From: UMGS172 sp045587185
GTDB taxonomy: Bacteria > Bacillota > Clostridia > Oscillospirales > Acutalibacteraceae
DNA: 57,607 nt
NCBI GenBank assembly: GCA_045587185.1
Contig: JAZNBS010000002.1
Coordinates: forward strand, 1 to 57,607
Direction: 5' to 3'
Shown: positions 1 through 8,530 of the stretch, piece by piece
Position numbering within the stretch: position 1 is the first letter of the stretch
Layout: the number at the start of each line of letters is the position of its first letter
Notes under the pieces: model-generated
The model's input: only the letters and a program-made list of their open reading frames with translations
Database searches by the model: none
Told to the model about the DNA's origin: nothing
Translations under genes and position numbers: made by a program

Positions 1-49
1 AGCATTTTTGACGACAACTTAAAAGAGCAGGTTAAAGACGATTCCTATA

Positions 50-1147
50 TCATTTTACAGGGTGGGTGTAGTCTTTATAAAGTTTGATGCAGTCGTAAAT
101 AGGGGAGTACTTCTGCTCGCCCTTTGCGGTGACACAGATGATGTTCCGTCCGTCATCGGTAACGGCAAAACTTACAAGACAGTATAATGATTGGCTTGTG
201 AATCCCGTTTTCCCACCTTTAACGGTTGCAACCTCAGGCTCGTTGCCATACATCTTCTCAAACATTCCGCTGTGGAATGTCAGTTCTGCACGGCTACCGT
301 TTTTGGGCACCTTATGATATTCAGTTGAGATAATATCACGACAAAAATCGTTCTTTATTACCTCTTGCATCAATATAGCCATTTCGGTGCAGGTAGTGTA
401 GTGATTTTTGTCGTGCAGACCGCTAACATTGGTGAAATGGGTGTTTTCAAGCCCCAATTCTTGGGCTTTTTTGTTCATCAGTTTGACAAATTCGGCTTCT
501 GACCCCGCAATGTGAATTGCCAATCCAACCGAAGCCTCGGCGCCCGATTCAAGCACCATTCCGTATATCATATCAATGATTTTGACCTCTTCGCCCGGTG
601 CAAATCCAGCCAGTGTGAGACCCTCTTTATACAACGGGTCAATTATATCAGATGTTATTTTAAAAGTTGCGGTGATGTCTTTAATATTCTCGGCAACGAT
701 AAGCAATGTTACCGCCTTGGTCATTGATGCAGGATAGATTACCTTATCTGCATTGCGTCGGGCAAGGACGGTGTTGCTTGAAGCATCAACTAAAACGGCG
801 TGAGAACTTTCAATTTGTGCACCAAGTGTTACCGTATGCTCGGTTACGGTCGGACGTTTTGAATTATATTGAGGTGTTGTGTTGACATTAGACGCAGTTT
901 CAGACAAAACAGATGACTGTGTGCCGTTTGCAGTCTCGTTCATACCGCTTGAACATTTGGATACCGAGGTGGCAATTATTACTGCAACAACAGTAAGGCA
1001 AACAACGGTCATCAAAAATTTTGCAAAGGGTTTAAGATGCCGTTTTTTCTTGGGCGGTTTTCGGTTGCCTGACGGACGGTTGTTACGGTCGGGGTCGTGA
1101 CTGTTGAAAAAATCGCCGTATTTAGCGTGGTCGTTATAATATGACAT
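50..1147 (-). CDS. D-alanyl-D-alanine carboxypeptidase (penicillin-binding protein, S11 family)
   Basis: Serine peptidase that trims the terminal D-Ala from peptidoglycan stem peptides outside the membrane. The 365-residue protein has a basic, proline-rich cytoplasmic tail of about 40 residues, one membrane segment at about 41-62, a linker, then the S11 domain. The SxxK nucleophile motif is SMTK at 141-144 and the KTG motif is at 313-315. The position of the SxN motif reads SGA (201-203), so the usual Asn is absent. No PBP5_C domain follows. The ATG at 1147 was chosen over an upstream start at 1213 because it has a GAGG ribosome site and does not overlap trmB, which ends 10 bases upstream; the two are probably co-transcribed. 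Confidence 0.85.
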   Translation of the reverse strand: MSYYNDHAKYGDFFNSHDPDRNNRPSGNRKPPKKKRHLKPFAKFLMTVVCLTVVAVIIATSVSKCSSGMNETANGTQSSVLSETASNVNTTPQYNSKRPTVTEHTVTLGAQIESSHAVLVDASSNTVLARRNADKVIYPASMTKAVTLLIVAENIKDITATFKITSDIIDPLYKEGLTLAGFAPGEEVKIIDMIYGMVLESGAEASVGLAIHIAGSEAEFVKLMNKKAQELGLENTHFTNVSGLHDKNHYTTCTEMAILMQEVIKNDFCRDIISTEYHKVPKNGSRAELTFHSGMFEKMYGNEPEVATVKGGKTGFTSQSLYCLVSFAVTDDGRNIICVTAKGEQKYSPIYDCIKLYKDYTHPVK

Positions 1148-1157
1148 TAAAGTGTCC

Positions 1158-1838
1158 TCATTTTTCGGATTTGATATACGCCTCAAGGCGGTAGATAGGC
1201 AAGCCCTGTGCAACGAAACGCTGTTCGTATTCCGTTACTATGTTGCCCTCAAAATCGCTGTGGTGAAGGTCTAATGAAATATTTTTGAGCGTAAAGCCGT
1301 GGTTGGAAAACTGTTCCAATGAAAACTCAAACAACTGCATATTGTCGGTTTTTTGATGTATTTCCGCGCCCTCGCACAGCAGTTCGCGGTAAAGTGGCAA
1401 AAATGTTGGCGAGGTCAAACGGTGGCTTGCGTGACTCTTTTTGGGATAGGGACACGAAAAATTTAAAAACAAACGCTCGACCGAGTGAGGTTTTAAGTAC
1501 TTGGTTATATATTCGGCACCGCATTTTAAAAAACGTACATTTTCGACACCAAGTTCGATGGCTTTTTCACAGGCCTGAACGATAACGTTGGTGTTTTTCT
1601 CAACGGCGACGATGTTGATATCGGGGTTTTGTTTTGCCAATTCACAGGCAAACTGCCCCTTTCCGCAACCAATCTCGAGCCATAAGGGACGCTCAACACC
1701 GAACCATCCCTTAAGGTCAAGAAAGTCTTTTTTATCACCGGCTGTGGAAAAATTAAGGTCATCCGACATAGCCGAAATAAGCAGACCGCCGACGGCCGAT
1801 TTGCGGTCGTCTAAGTGCTTTAATCTTTTCATTCTCAT
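1158..1838 (-). CDS. trmB: tRNA (guanine-N7-)-methyltransferase
   Basis: Forms m7G46 in the variable loop of tRNAs using S-adenosylmethionine. The 226-residue protein shows the SAM-binding motif LEIGCGKGQF near residue 57, the family signature in the form FSCPYPKKSH...RLT (usually FxDPWPKKRH) and a late TDN motif. The ATG at 1838 is preceded by an AGGGTGA ribosome site; the longer frame to 1883 begins with a non-TrmB extension. It lies directly upstream of the carboxypeptidase gene on the same strand. Confidence 0.9.
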   Translation of the reverse strand: MRMKRLKHLDDRKSAVGGLLISAMSDDLNFSTAGDKKDFLDLKGWFGVERPLWLEIGCGKGQFACELAKQNPDINIVAVEKNTNVIVQACEKAIELGVENVRFLKCGAEYITKYLKPHSVERLFLNFSCPYPKKSHASHRLTSPTFLPLYRELLCEGAEIHQKTDNMQLFEFSLEQFSNHGFTLKNISLDLHHSDFEGNIVTEYEQRFVAQGLPIYRLEAYIKSEK

Positions 1839-1965
1839 AAAGTTCACCCTGAATTTACAAATTATGCAACTATTATACCTCAATCTGACAAAATTTGCAA
1901 CGGGGAATTGACATAAGTATAGATATAACCAAGGTCAAAATATGTAAAATTATAGGGATTGCCAC

Positions 1966-2001
1966 TTGCTTATTGAAATAAAATATGTATAATAATATAA
2001 T
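1966..2001 (+). promoter_or_regulatory. Sigma-A type promoter for sufC-sufB
   Basis: TTGAAA (1973-1978) and TATAAT (1996-2001) are separated by 17 bases; an overlapping TTGCTT (1966-1971) with TATAAT (1988-1993) at 16 bases is an alternative. The expected start lies about 30 bases before the sufC ATG. Confidence 0.65.
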
Positions 2002-2036
2002 ACGGATATAATATTTTCCGTTTTCTGGAGGTTAAA

Positions 2037-2762
2037 ATGTTAGAACTTAAAAATGTTTACTTCAGTGCCGAGAATGATGAGGGCACAAAAGATATAATCA
2101 AAGACGTAAGCCTTACCATTGACGAGGGTTTTGTTGCTTTTACAGGCCCTAACGGTGGCGGTAAATCCACACTTGCCAAGTTAATTGCAGGTATTTATAT
2201 TCCTACATCCGGTCAGATACTTTTCAACGGTCGGGACATCACAAACGCATCAATTACCGACCGTGCAAAAATGGGCATAAGTTATGCTTTTCAGCAACCC
2301 GTACGTTTCAAGGGCATTACCGTAAAAGACCTTGTAACAATTGCAAGCGGTAAGGATCTGAGCGTTGGTGAGGTCTGTAAATATTTGTCAGAGGTGGGAC
2401 TTTGCGCCCGTGAATATGTTGACCGTGAGGTCAATGCAAGCCTTTCGGGCGGAGAACTGAAAAGAATTGAGATTGCAATGGCAATGGCTAGAGGTACTGA
2501 GTTAACCGTATTTGACGAGCCCGAAGCGGGTATCGACCTTTGGAGTTTCAGCAACCTCATCGCAGTTTTTGAGAAAATGCGCGAAAAGATTAACGGCTCT
2601 ATTCTCATCATTTCTCACCAAGAGCGAATTTTGAACATTGCCGACCGTATTATTGTTATTGCCGACGGTAAAATCCGTGAGGACGGCACAAAAGAGGATA
2701 TTCTACCGTCTTTGTTGGATACATCTTCGGCCGCCTGTTCGGTATTGACAAATAAACTTTAA
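2037..2762 (+). CDS. sufC: SufC-type ABC ATPase for Fe-S cluster assembly
   Basis: Cytosolic ATPase that drives the SufB-type scaffold in iron-sulfur cluster assembly. 241 residues, close to the family size. Walker A is GPNGGGKST (about 39-47), the ABC signature is LSGGELKR (about 137-144), and Walker B runs into DEPEAGIDLW, the SufC form of the D-loop. The ATG has a GGAGG site. sufB follows after 19 bases. No cysteine desulfurase (SufS), SufU or SufD is next to it, so this is the two-gene arrangement described as the minimal SMS (SmsC/SmsB) system. Confidence 0.9.
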   Translation: MLELKNVYFSAENDEGTKDIIKDVSLTIDEGFVAFTGPNGGGKSTLAKLIAGIYIPTSGQILFNGRDITNASITDRAKMGISYAFQQPVRFKGITVKDLVTIASGKDLSVGEVCKYLSEVGLCAREYVDREVNASLSGGELKRIEIAMAMARGTELTVFDEPEAGIDLWSFSNLIAVFEKMREKINGSILIISHQERILNIADRIIVIADGKIREDGTKEDILPSLLDTSSAACSVLTNKL

Positions 2763-2781
2763 TTATTTTGGGAGTTTAAAA

Positions 2782-3705
2782 ATGGCTTTAGACAGTATTC
2801 AGAAACAGTTGTTGGAGCAGGTCGCCGATCTGCACGATGTGCCTAGCGGTGCATATAACATACGCGCCAACGGTGAAAGTGCCGACCGCAAGACAACCGC
2901 CAACATTGATATAGTAACCAAGACCGACAAATCGGGTATTGACATCATAATAAAACCCGGCACAAAAAAGGAAAGTGTGCACATCCCTGTGCTTTTGTCC
3001 GAAGCAGGTATCCGTGAGACAGTTTATAATGATTTTTATATAGGTGATGACGCAGATGTTGTTATCGTTGCAGGTTGCGGAATTCATAACGACGGTGATG
3101 CAACTACTGAGCACAGCGGTATTCACACCTTTTATGTCGGCAAAAATGCAAAACTCAAATATGTTGAAAAGCACTACGGCGAGGGCAACGGTAACGGAGA
3201 GCGTTTAATGAACCCCACAACCGTTGTCAATGTTGATGAGGGCGGATATGTTGAGATGGAAACGGTGCAGCTAAAGGGTGTTGATTCAACTTACCGTACT
3301 ACAACTGCCGTTTTAAAGGATAAGGCAACACTTATAATTGGCGAAAAAATAATGACCCACGGAAATCAGTCGGCCACAACCGATTTCTCGGTTGATATGG
3401 ACGGTGAAGATTGCGCTGCGCACGTTGTTTCACGTTCGGTCGCCAAGGATAATTCACGTCAGTTGTTTATTTCCAATATAAACGGCAACAACCGTTGCAA
3501 CGGCCACACCGAGTGTGACGCCATTGTTATGGACAATGCCAAGGTTGGCGCTGTGCCCAAGGTCAATGCCAACCATGTTGATGCCAGCCTTATTCACGAG
3601 GCGGCTATCGGTAAGATTGCGGGAGAACAACTTATCAAACTGATGACTTTGGGACTTACTGAGGCCGAAGCCGAAGAGCATATTGTCAACGGATTTTTAA
3701 GGTGA
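2782..3705 (+). CDS. sufB: Short SufB/SufD-family Fe-S scaffold protein
   Basis: Partner of the ATPase just upstream; SufBD-family scaffold. At 307 residues it is much shorter than canonical SufB (about 470) and corresponds to the short SmsB-like form. The middle and C-terminal part have the beta-helix character of the family (VEMETVQLKGVDSTYRT, then HTECDAIVMDNAKVGAVP) and the C-terminal helical tail with LMTLGLTEAEAEEHIVNGF, which is typical. Cysteines sit in the HTECDA and AGCGIHND segments. An imperfect hairpin follows the stop codon. Confidence 0.88.
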   Translation: MALDSIQKQLLEQVADLHDVPSGAYNIRANGESADRKTTANIDIVTKTDKSGIDIIIKPGTKKESVHIPVLLSEAGIRETVYNDFYIGDDADVVIVAGCGIHNDGDATTEHSGIHTFYVGKNAKLKYVEKHYGEGNGNGERLMNPTTVVNVDEGGYVEMETVQLKGVDSTYRTTTAVLKDKATLIIGEKIMTHGNQSATTDFSVDMDGEDCAAHVVSRSVAKDNSRQLFISNINGNNRCNGHTECDAIVMDNAKVGAVPKVNANHVDASLIHEAAIGKIAGEQLIKLMTLGLTEAEAEEHIVNGFLR

Positions 3706-3709
3706 CTTC

Positions 3710-3737
3710 TATAAAAGTTTTAGTCAAAACTTTTATA
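3710..3737 (+). terminator. Hairpin after sufB
   Basis: Twelve-base arms TATAAAAGTTTT and AAAACTTTTATA around AGTC. There is no long T-run on the plus strand, so it may act as an attenuator or RNA stabiliser between sufB and the next gene as well as a terminator. Confidence 0.5.
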
Positions 3738-3775
3738 TATTGCGTAAAAGGAACTAAATAGAAAGGGGAACAGCA

Positions 3776-4648
3776 ATGTCCGCTTTATCCATAATAGTTT
3801 TTTCAGTGATTTATGTTGCCGCTTTAGTGTTTTCATTTATAAAAAACCGATTACCCAAAAAGTTTGTACTTTTGGGTGTTGAGTACGGCCACGCTTTTAA
3901 AGACCTTGATAAAAACGGTAAAATCACACGCGTTGTGATTTACATATTTACGACATTGTTTTCTATATTTCAGGTTGTTTTGCCGCCGTTGACTGTGTTT
4001 TATTGGCAATGGACTAAAATTCCGCATTGGTTTATTTTCCTTTTGGTTTACATTGTTACTATCATAATTTGGTTGGTTGTCATATGCGATACCGACGCGG
4101 GTAAAAAGAGATATGTTGAGCAAAGAAGAAAAATCCTTGAGGAGGCCCCTCTATATAAACGCACAATAGAAAAACTTCAGCAAGACCCAAGACTGAAAGT
4201 TGTTATACCTTTAAAGGACGGCATTGCATTTTATTTCTTTTCCTTGCCCGACGGTGATTATTCAAGGGATGCCACTCCTGATGAATTATACGGCGATTAT
4301 AAGGGTATAGTCAAACACCGTGCCAAAGAATGGGAAAAAGAGCAGGAAGAAAAGTTTTCAACGCTTTATAACTGCGGTTGCAATGACGGGCTGTTGGCAA
4401 GCAACTTTGGGATTGAGGAATTGACCGAAGATGACAGGGATGAAATTTGTCTGTTCCTGTCAAAAGAGGAAAATCTTGGCTTAAGATATGAAACCTATAG
4501 CATTTCATGCGAGTTTTATATTGAATATTCAGTTACCACGACCAAAACTTATAGCGACGGTTACACCAGTGAATCAACTAGTGACAAAAGGGAAGACGCA
4601 ACCGGCTATTTCAGATGTAAAATGGCAACTCGCGTGCCCAAGAAATGA
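3776..4648 (+). CDS. Membrane protein of unknown function
   Basis: 290 residues. Hydrophobic segments at about 4-22, 52-75 and 84-103 are followed by a charged cytosolic or extracellular domain. I do not recognise the family. The region after residue 110 is rich in Lys/Glu with short repeats around an EWEKEQEEKF helix, and the C-terminal part has a beta-rich stretch with YSVTTTKTYSDGYTSES. A GAAAGGGG ribosome site precedes the ATG. It may be read through from sufB across the hairpin, but the products share no obvious role. Confidence 0.7.
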   Translation: MSALSIIVFSVIYVAALVFSFIKNRLPKKFVLLGVEYGHAFKDLDKNGKITRVVIYIFTTLFSIFQVVLPPLTVFYWQWTKIPHWFIFLLVYIVTIIIWLVVICDTDAGKKRYVEQRRKILEEAPLYKRTIEKLQQDPRLKVVIPLKDGIAFYFFSLPDGDYSRDATPDELYGDYKGIVKHRAKEWEKEQEEKFSTLYNCGCNDGLLASNFGIEELTEDDRDEICLFLSKEENLGLRYETYSISCEFYIEYSVTTTKTYSDGYTSESTSDKREDATGYFRCKMATRVPKK

Positions 4649-4674
4649 TTAAAAGGTTAAATTGTAACTACAAC

Positions 4675-4709
4675 AAAAAACAAGGCAGGGGTTCCTGTCT
4701 TGTTTTTTA
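4675..4709. terminator. Bidirectional intrinsic terminator
   Basis: Arms ACAAGGCAGG and CCTGTCTTGT (one G-T pair) around a four-base loop, with A-run before and T-run after. It serves the convergent membrane-protein and acetyltransferase genes. Confidence 0.8.
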
Positions 4710-4711
4710 TA

Positions 4712-5179
4712 TCAAAGTATTTTTTCCATCCCGACTTTTTGAGGTTTTAACCCCAAACTTTCATAAAATTTTATAGCGTCCGAATTACAGGACCATACAT
4801 TGAGCGTTATATTGTAGCATTCTGAATTTTTAGCAAAATTCAACACAAAATTATAAAGTTCAGTACCAATGTGCAGACCGCGTTTTGTTTTGTCAACGCA
4901 AAGGTCGTCGATATAAAGCGTCTTGATGTCGGTCAGAATGTTGCTGTTAAGATGTTGTTGAAAAATGCAAAACGCATATCCTACTACCTCACCGTCAACA
5001 TCGGCCACGAATACAGGACGGTTGTCATCGTCAATAATCTTGGCAAGTTCGGCGTTGGTATATTTTGTTGTGTTATCTTTAAAAATATCGGGGCGGCCTT
5101 TGTGGTGCACATCCAGCACCTGATGCAATAGGTCGTTGATTTTGGCTATATCGTTGTATACTGCACGGCGTATCAGCAT
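4712..5179 (-). CDS. GNAT-family N-acetyltransferase
   Basis: Transfers an acetyl group from acetyl-CoA to an amine on an unknown substrate. The 155-residue protein has the GNAT core: an N-terminal IRRAVYNDIAKINDL helix, the VADVDGEVVGYAFC strand pair, and motif A DDLCVDKTKRGLHIGTEL, which holds the pyrophosphate-binding R-G-x-x-x-G loop, followed by AIKFYESLGL. The start at 5179 has an AAAGGAAA site; the longer frame to 5245 adds an unrelated leader. It is a single-gene unit. Confidence 0.85.
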   Translation of the reverse strand: MLIRRAVYNDIAKINDLLHQVLDVHHKGRPDIFKDNTTKYTNAELAKIIDDDNRPVFVADVDGEVVGYAFCIFQQHLNSNILTDIKTLYIDDLCVDKTKRGLHIGTELYNFVLNFAKNSECYNITLNVWSCNSDAIKFYESLGLKPQKVGMEKIL

Positions 5180-5306
5180 TTCCAGTTTCCTTTCATATCG
5201 GATTATAAGACTATTATAATTTAAAATGATATTATTTTCAACCAAAAACAGAAAATTATATATACATTGAAAAAGGGCAAAATAATATCACGAAAGAGGT
5301 GATATA

Positions 5307-5480
5307 ATGATACCCGTTGAAAACGAAAACAAGCAGTATGACCCAAGAGAGAGTCAGTATTTCCAAGGTCTGCCCGCATTTGTGCAGGAATCCATTTTGC
5401 AGGCAGGAAGCAGTATTTCAAGTGATGAGGAACTTCGCCACACGGCAGAGCAACTTATCTACCGCGATAACTACAAATAA
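5307..5480 (+). CDS. Small conserved-type protein next to the integration site
   Basis: A 57-residue protein with a strong AGAGGTGAT ribosome site six bases before the ATG. It contains YFQGLPAFVQESILQAG and ends in a helix with DEELRHTAEQLIYR. I recall small Firmicute proteins with a similar GLPxFVQESI core, but give it no function. It ends 18 bases before the left attachment junction. On the reconstructed empty site it converges on rpmB and shares the intrinsic terminator that the element split. Confidence 0.65.
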   Translation: MIPVENENKQYDPRESQYFQGLPAFVQESILQAGSSISSDEELRHTAEQLIYRDNYK

Positions 5481-5498
5481 AAAAACAAAAAAAGAAAA

Positions 5499-5533
5499 AA
5501 GAGAACAACCTTTACGCTACTTCTCATAAGGAT
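5499..5533. other. attL: Left attachment junction (attL) of the serine-recombinase element
   Basis: Outer half AAGAGAACAA (5499-5508), shared CCTTT (5509-5513), then ACGCT and inner half ACTTCTCATAAGGAT (5519-5533). The right junction at 23265-23300 is the same pattern in inverted order, as expected when attB and attP are each imperfect palindromes. The proposed crossover dinucleotide is TT at 5512-5513. Confidence 0.8.
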
Positions 5534-5561
5534 TTTTTAGCGTAAGGCGGTGGCTCAGGTT

Positions 5562-5591
5562 AGGACGGACAGTTTCGGCTGTCCGTCCTTT
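5562..5591. terminator. Bidirectional terminator at the left end of the element
   Basis: Perfect 11-base arms AGGACGGACAG and CTGTCCGTCCT around a short loop, followed by TTTCTGTTTT. It ends the recombinase transcript. A weaker pair, CCTTTACGCTA (5509-5519) and TAGCGTAAGG (5538-5547), lies just outside it and overlaps attL. Confidence 0.8.
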
Positions 5592-5597
5592 CTGTTT

Positions 5598-7238
5598 TCA
5601 ACTTGCTTTTTCTATTGGTGCTTCAGGAATACTGCCGATATATTGGAAGTAGATATCAATTTGTTGTTCAGATGTCTTTTTCCACTTTTGCGCGCGTTCG
5701 TGAATAACAATCTTTGAGATAAAGGTTCTCAGTATCTCCGGTGTCAGTTCCTGCAGGTCGGTGTACTTCTTTGCAATCGATATAAATTTTTCAACGTTAA
5801 CGGTGATAGATTTCAGTTCCTCAATTTCTTTTTGAAGTTGGGGTATTACTTCTTTAATGCTCTTTTGTTCTTCTCTGTATCCTTCGGATAACATACGGAA
5901 TTCTTCGTTGCTGACTTTACCAATAACATTGTCCTCATACAGTCTTTTGAACAATGCATGAAGGTCGCTGTTCCGTTTTTCTTTACGCCTGAGTTCCGTT
6001 TCTTTTGCGCTGAGCTCCCTTCGGTTTTCTGAGGAGCTTTTGTTGTTTATAAACTCAATAAATTCATTGGTTTTCGTTCGCGCATAGTAGGTTATCCTCC
6101 GGATTTCTTCAAGAACAATTTCATCCAACGCTTTTTCTCTTATCTTGTGAGGAGTACATAATTCCTCGCCCATATGCTTGTGGTATCGGCTGCAAATAAA
6201 TCCAAAGGCATCTTCCTTAATGGTCGTTCCCCATATAAAATACATCTTGGAACCGCAGTCTGCACAATGCAGTATACCGCTATACTTATTTACTTCACCA
6301 CGCCGTGTTCTTCTTCGTTTTCCTGCTCTGACTTTTCTTACAATATCCCAGGTAGCTTCATCAATAATCGCTTCGTGAGTGTTTTTAAATCTTAACCACT
6401 CACTCTCAGGTCGTTCGATTACACGCTTGTCCTTATAGGATACAACCGTGGATTTACAATTAACGGTGGTGCCGAGATAAACCTCGTTGTCAAGGATACC
6501 GGCAACGGTTCGGTCATTCCAACCATAGATGTCGGTTGTGTCGGTTATACAACCATATTTACCTTCCTGACGATACCTGTAAATAGTCGGCTTAACAATT
6601 TGCTTGTCTCTTAGAATTTTTGCGATATATCTCGGTCCGTTTCCCGCTGCGCATAGGTCATAAATCATTCTTACCACCTGCGAGCTCACCTCATCAATAA
6701 GGAGATGACCTTTCTTTTTGGGATCCCGTTTGTAACCGTAAGGAACCGAGGTTCCGACTCTTTCACCACGCTCTGCTTTTGCCTTGAACACCGCACGGAT
6801 TTTCTTACTTGTATCCCTTGCATACCACTCATTGAACAGATTTTTGAAGGGAGCAAGTTCGTTGCCTTCGGTGTAAAGCGAATCGTAATTATCGTTGACA
6901 GCAATATACCGAACATTCCAACGGGGAAACATTATTTCAGTGTACTGACCGACTTCAATATAGTTTCTGCCGAGTCGGGATAGGTCTTTGGTGATGAGTG
7001 TTTCAACCTTTCCGTTTTCCATCAGTTCAAGTAAACTTTGAAAACCGGGTCGGTTAAAACTCACTCCTGAGTAACCGTCATCCACAAAAACTTGCATGTT
7101 GGTAAAACCGTTTTGTTTGGCATACCTTTGAAGCATTTCTTTTTGATTGACGATGCTATCGCTATCACCCTTTTTCTCATCTTCCTGAGATAGTCTGCAG
7201 TATAACGCAGTTATTCTTTTTTCTGTTTGGTTTGACAT
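5598..7238 (-). CDS. Large serine recombinase (TndX/TnpX type, DUF4368)
   Basis: Integrase/excisionase of the surrounding element. The 546-residue protein opens with the resolvase domain: ITALYCRLSQEDE holds the catalytic serine, DGYSG and TKDLSRLGRNYIE follow. A recombinase domain (about 165-290) precedes a zinc ribbon with CADCGSKM and later Cys residues, a long coiled coil with many Lys and Glu (about 385-475), and a C-terminal DUF4368-like segment (RTFISKIVIHERAQKWKK). The start at 7238 gives SNQTEKRITALYCRLS; an AAAGGAGA site lies upstream, and the TTG at 7259 is an alternative. It reads toward attL. Confidence 0.93.
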   Translation of the reverse strand: MSNQTEKRITALYCRLSQEDEKKGDSDSIVNQKEMLQRYAKQNGFTNMQVFVDDGYSGVSFNRPGFQSLLELMENGKVETLITKDLSRLGRNYIEVGQYTEIMFPRWNVRYIAVNDNYDSLYTEGNELAPFKNLFNEWYARDTSKKIRAVFKAKAERGERVGTSVPYGYKRDPKKKGHLLIDEVSSQVVRMIYDLCAAGNGPRYIAKILRDKQIVKPTIYRYRQEGKYGCITDTTDIYGWNDRTVAGILDNEVYLGTTVNCKSTVVSYKDKRVIERPESEWLRFKNTHEAIIDEATWDIVRKVRAGKRRRTRRGEVNKYSGILHCADCGSKMYFIWGTTIKEDAFGFICSRYHKHMGEELCTPHKIREKALDEIVLEEIRRITYYARTKTNEFIEFINNKSSSENRRELSAKETELRRKEKRNSDLHALFKRLYEDNVIGKVSNEEFRMLSEGYREEQKSIKEVIPQLQKEIEELKSITVNVEKFISIAKKYTDLQELTPEILRTFISKIVIHERAQKWKKTSEQQIDIYFQYIGSIPEAPIEKAS

Positions 7239-7344
7239 AAATTCATAATCTCCTTTCAAGTGTCAAACCGATTGAGAGTGCATTTTCGCAGTTTAATATT
7301 TCTGCACCAACACAATACTCCCAAGCGGTCTTAAAGTCCAGCTT

Positions 7345-7587
7345 TTATGAAGCATTATTTATTTCTTTTGCCATAAGATTTTTTAACGCTTCTTCACTTT
7401 TCGGAGAGCTTTCTATATCGAAAATGGAATTAACCTTATACTGCATACCGCCGACAGTATATTTGGTTTCGGTTATCAACTTACCGTTATCAATTTTTAT
7501 TCTCTGTCTGCGATTGATTGCTTTCGCAACCTTAAAGTCATATTCTTTCTTTGCTGGTATACGAATTTCTTTAATTTTATTATTCAT
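7345..7587 (-). CDS. Small transposon-associated protein, TnpW-like
   Basis: 80 residues, basic N-terminal half and acidic C-terminal half. The segment TKYTVGGMQYKVNSIFD followed by EEALKNLMAKEI resembles the small proteins often annotated TnpW beside large serine recombinases in clostridial elements. The role is not established. The AAAGGAAAA site supports the ATG at 7587. The same-strand recombinase starts 106 bases downstream. Confidence 0.6.
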   Translation of the reverse strand: MNNKIKEIRIPAKKEYDFKVAKAINRRQRIKIDNGKLITETKYTVGGMQYKVNSIFDIESSPKSEEALKNLMAKEINNAS

Positions 7588-7623
7588 TGATTTTCCTTTC
7601 GTTTTAAATCAGCAACCCCTGTC

Positions 7624-7648
7624 AAAACGCCGTAATTTCGGCGTTTTT
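7624..7648. terminator. Intrinsic terminator upstream of the TnpW-like gene
   Basis: AAAACGCCG and CGGCGTTTTTC around TAATTT. It could end minus-strand transcripts from the HTH gene (8014-8337) before they reach the recombinase pair. Confidence 0.7.
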
Positions 7649-7649
7649 C

Positions 7650-8013
7650 TTTACAAGGAGCCACCTATAACTTGAATACAACCGCCAGGGTGCGACCCTG
7701 CAAAAATGAAACTGAAAGCCCGCAAAGCCCCTAACGGTCGGCATTGCCGCCCGTCCTGATCGGAAGGAGGGAAAATAGCAACCCTCCTTCCTTTCTCCTG
7801 CTTATTTTCGCACATGCGAAACCTCTGCTTTTACCCTTACAACAGAAAAGAAAGAAGCATTGTTTTATGCCGCATACTCTCAATCAATATCACACATTCA
7901 TTCGGCTTTATCATCGCTATATATTCTTTATCTTCTGTTGTAGAAATTAGTTTAGTTCTGTGGGTTTAGTTAATGATAAGAAGTTCTCACACCACACCCA
8001 TACGTTTTTGACG
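7650..8013. other. Gene-free structured stretch inside the element
   Basis: About 360 bases with no credible gene on either strand. It contains two strong palindromes: CAGGGT-GCG-ACCCTG at 7686-7700, and GGAAGGAGGG with CCCTCCTTCC around a ten-base loop at 7762-7791. The sequence between them is GC-rich compared with its surroundings. It could be a regulatory RNA, a recombinase accessory site or an old gene remnant; nothing in it decides. Confidence 0.5.
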
Positions 8014-8337
8014 CTACTCAAAAAGTCGGGTAACGTAATATAAATTACTTCGTTTGCTGCCGTCTGCTCGTTTGCGATGCACCTTCTTTACGAGTCCACG
8101 GTCTTCAAGATTTTTCATAGCTGTATCCACCGTCTTTTTGTCAATCCCACATTCCTTTGCAATAAGTTTCCGTGAGGGAAAGCAGGAGTAATCTTCGTTA
8201 TCACAGTGACGGACAAGACAACAGTAAACTGTGAAATCCTTCGGCTTCAAATCAAATTCAAATATCCGATTTGATACCATAAAAAAGTTCTTATGCTTTT
8301 CCTCCTTCGATAAAATTTTTTCATTGGTTGGATTCAT
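8014..8337 (-). CDS. Winged-helix/HTH DNA-binding protein
   Basis: 107 residues. A DLKPKDFTVYCCLVRHCDNE segment leads to a clear helix-turn-helix, FPSRKLIAKECGIDKKTVDTAMKNLEDRGLV, followed by a basic wing (KKVHRKRADGSKRSNLYYV). This arrangement is common in replication-initiator-type and DnaD-like HTH proteins of Gram-positive mobile elements. It is probably an element regulator. Its transcript would start at the SOS-box promoter at 8552-8581 and run through a long leader with a terminator-like hairpin. Confidence 0.75.
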   Translation of the reverse strand: MNPTNEKILSKEEKHKNFFMVSNRIFEFDLKPKDFTVYCCLVRHCDNEDYSCFPSRKLIAKECGIDKKTVDTAMKNLEDRGLVKKVHRKRADGSKRSNLYYVTRLFE

Positions 8338-8382
8338 TTTTTATCTTCCTTTCGGTCAAAGATACCGACATTTTTGCAAAAC

Positions 8383-8462
8383 AAAAAAGCCGATACACAG
8401 GCACCAAAAACAAACGGGAGCATCGCTCTCGCTGTTTTAATGATGTTCTATGTATCGGCTTT
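8383..8462 (-). terminator. Terminator-like stem in the leader of the HTH gene
   Basis: Read on the minus strand, AAAGCCGATACA pairs with TGTATCGGCTTT, followed by a T-run, and the loop holds a smaller GAG/CTC hairpin (8417-8430). It lies between the SOS promoter and the HTH start codon, so most transcripts may end here: either attenuation or a short RNA product. Confidence 0.6.
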
Positions 8463-8530
8463 GAAAATTCAAAGACGTATGCACGGTTAAACCGCAAAAA
8501 TATGTATGTATAACATCCTATTCAATTGTC

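Noticed and set aside
1..87. Open plus-strand frame at the left edge (28 codons)
   Set aside because: It overlaps the end of the carboxypeptidase gene and has no other support; it could be the tail of a convergent gene, but this cannot be judged.
7744..7950. Plus-strand frame in the gene-free patch
   Set aside because: No ribosome site, odd composition and overlap with a perfect palindrome.
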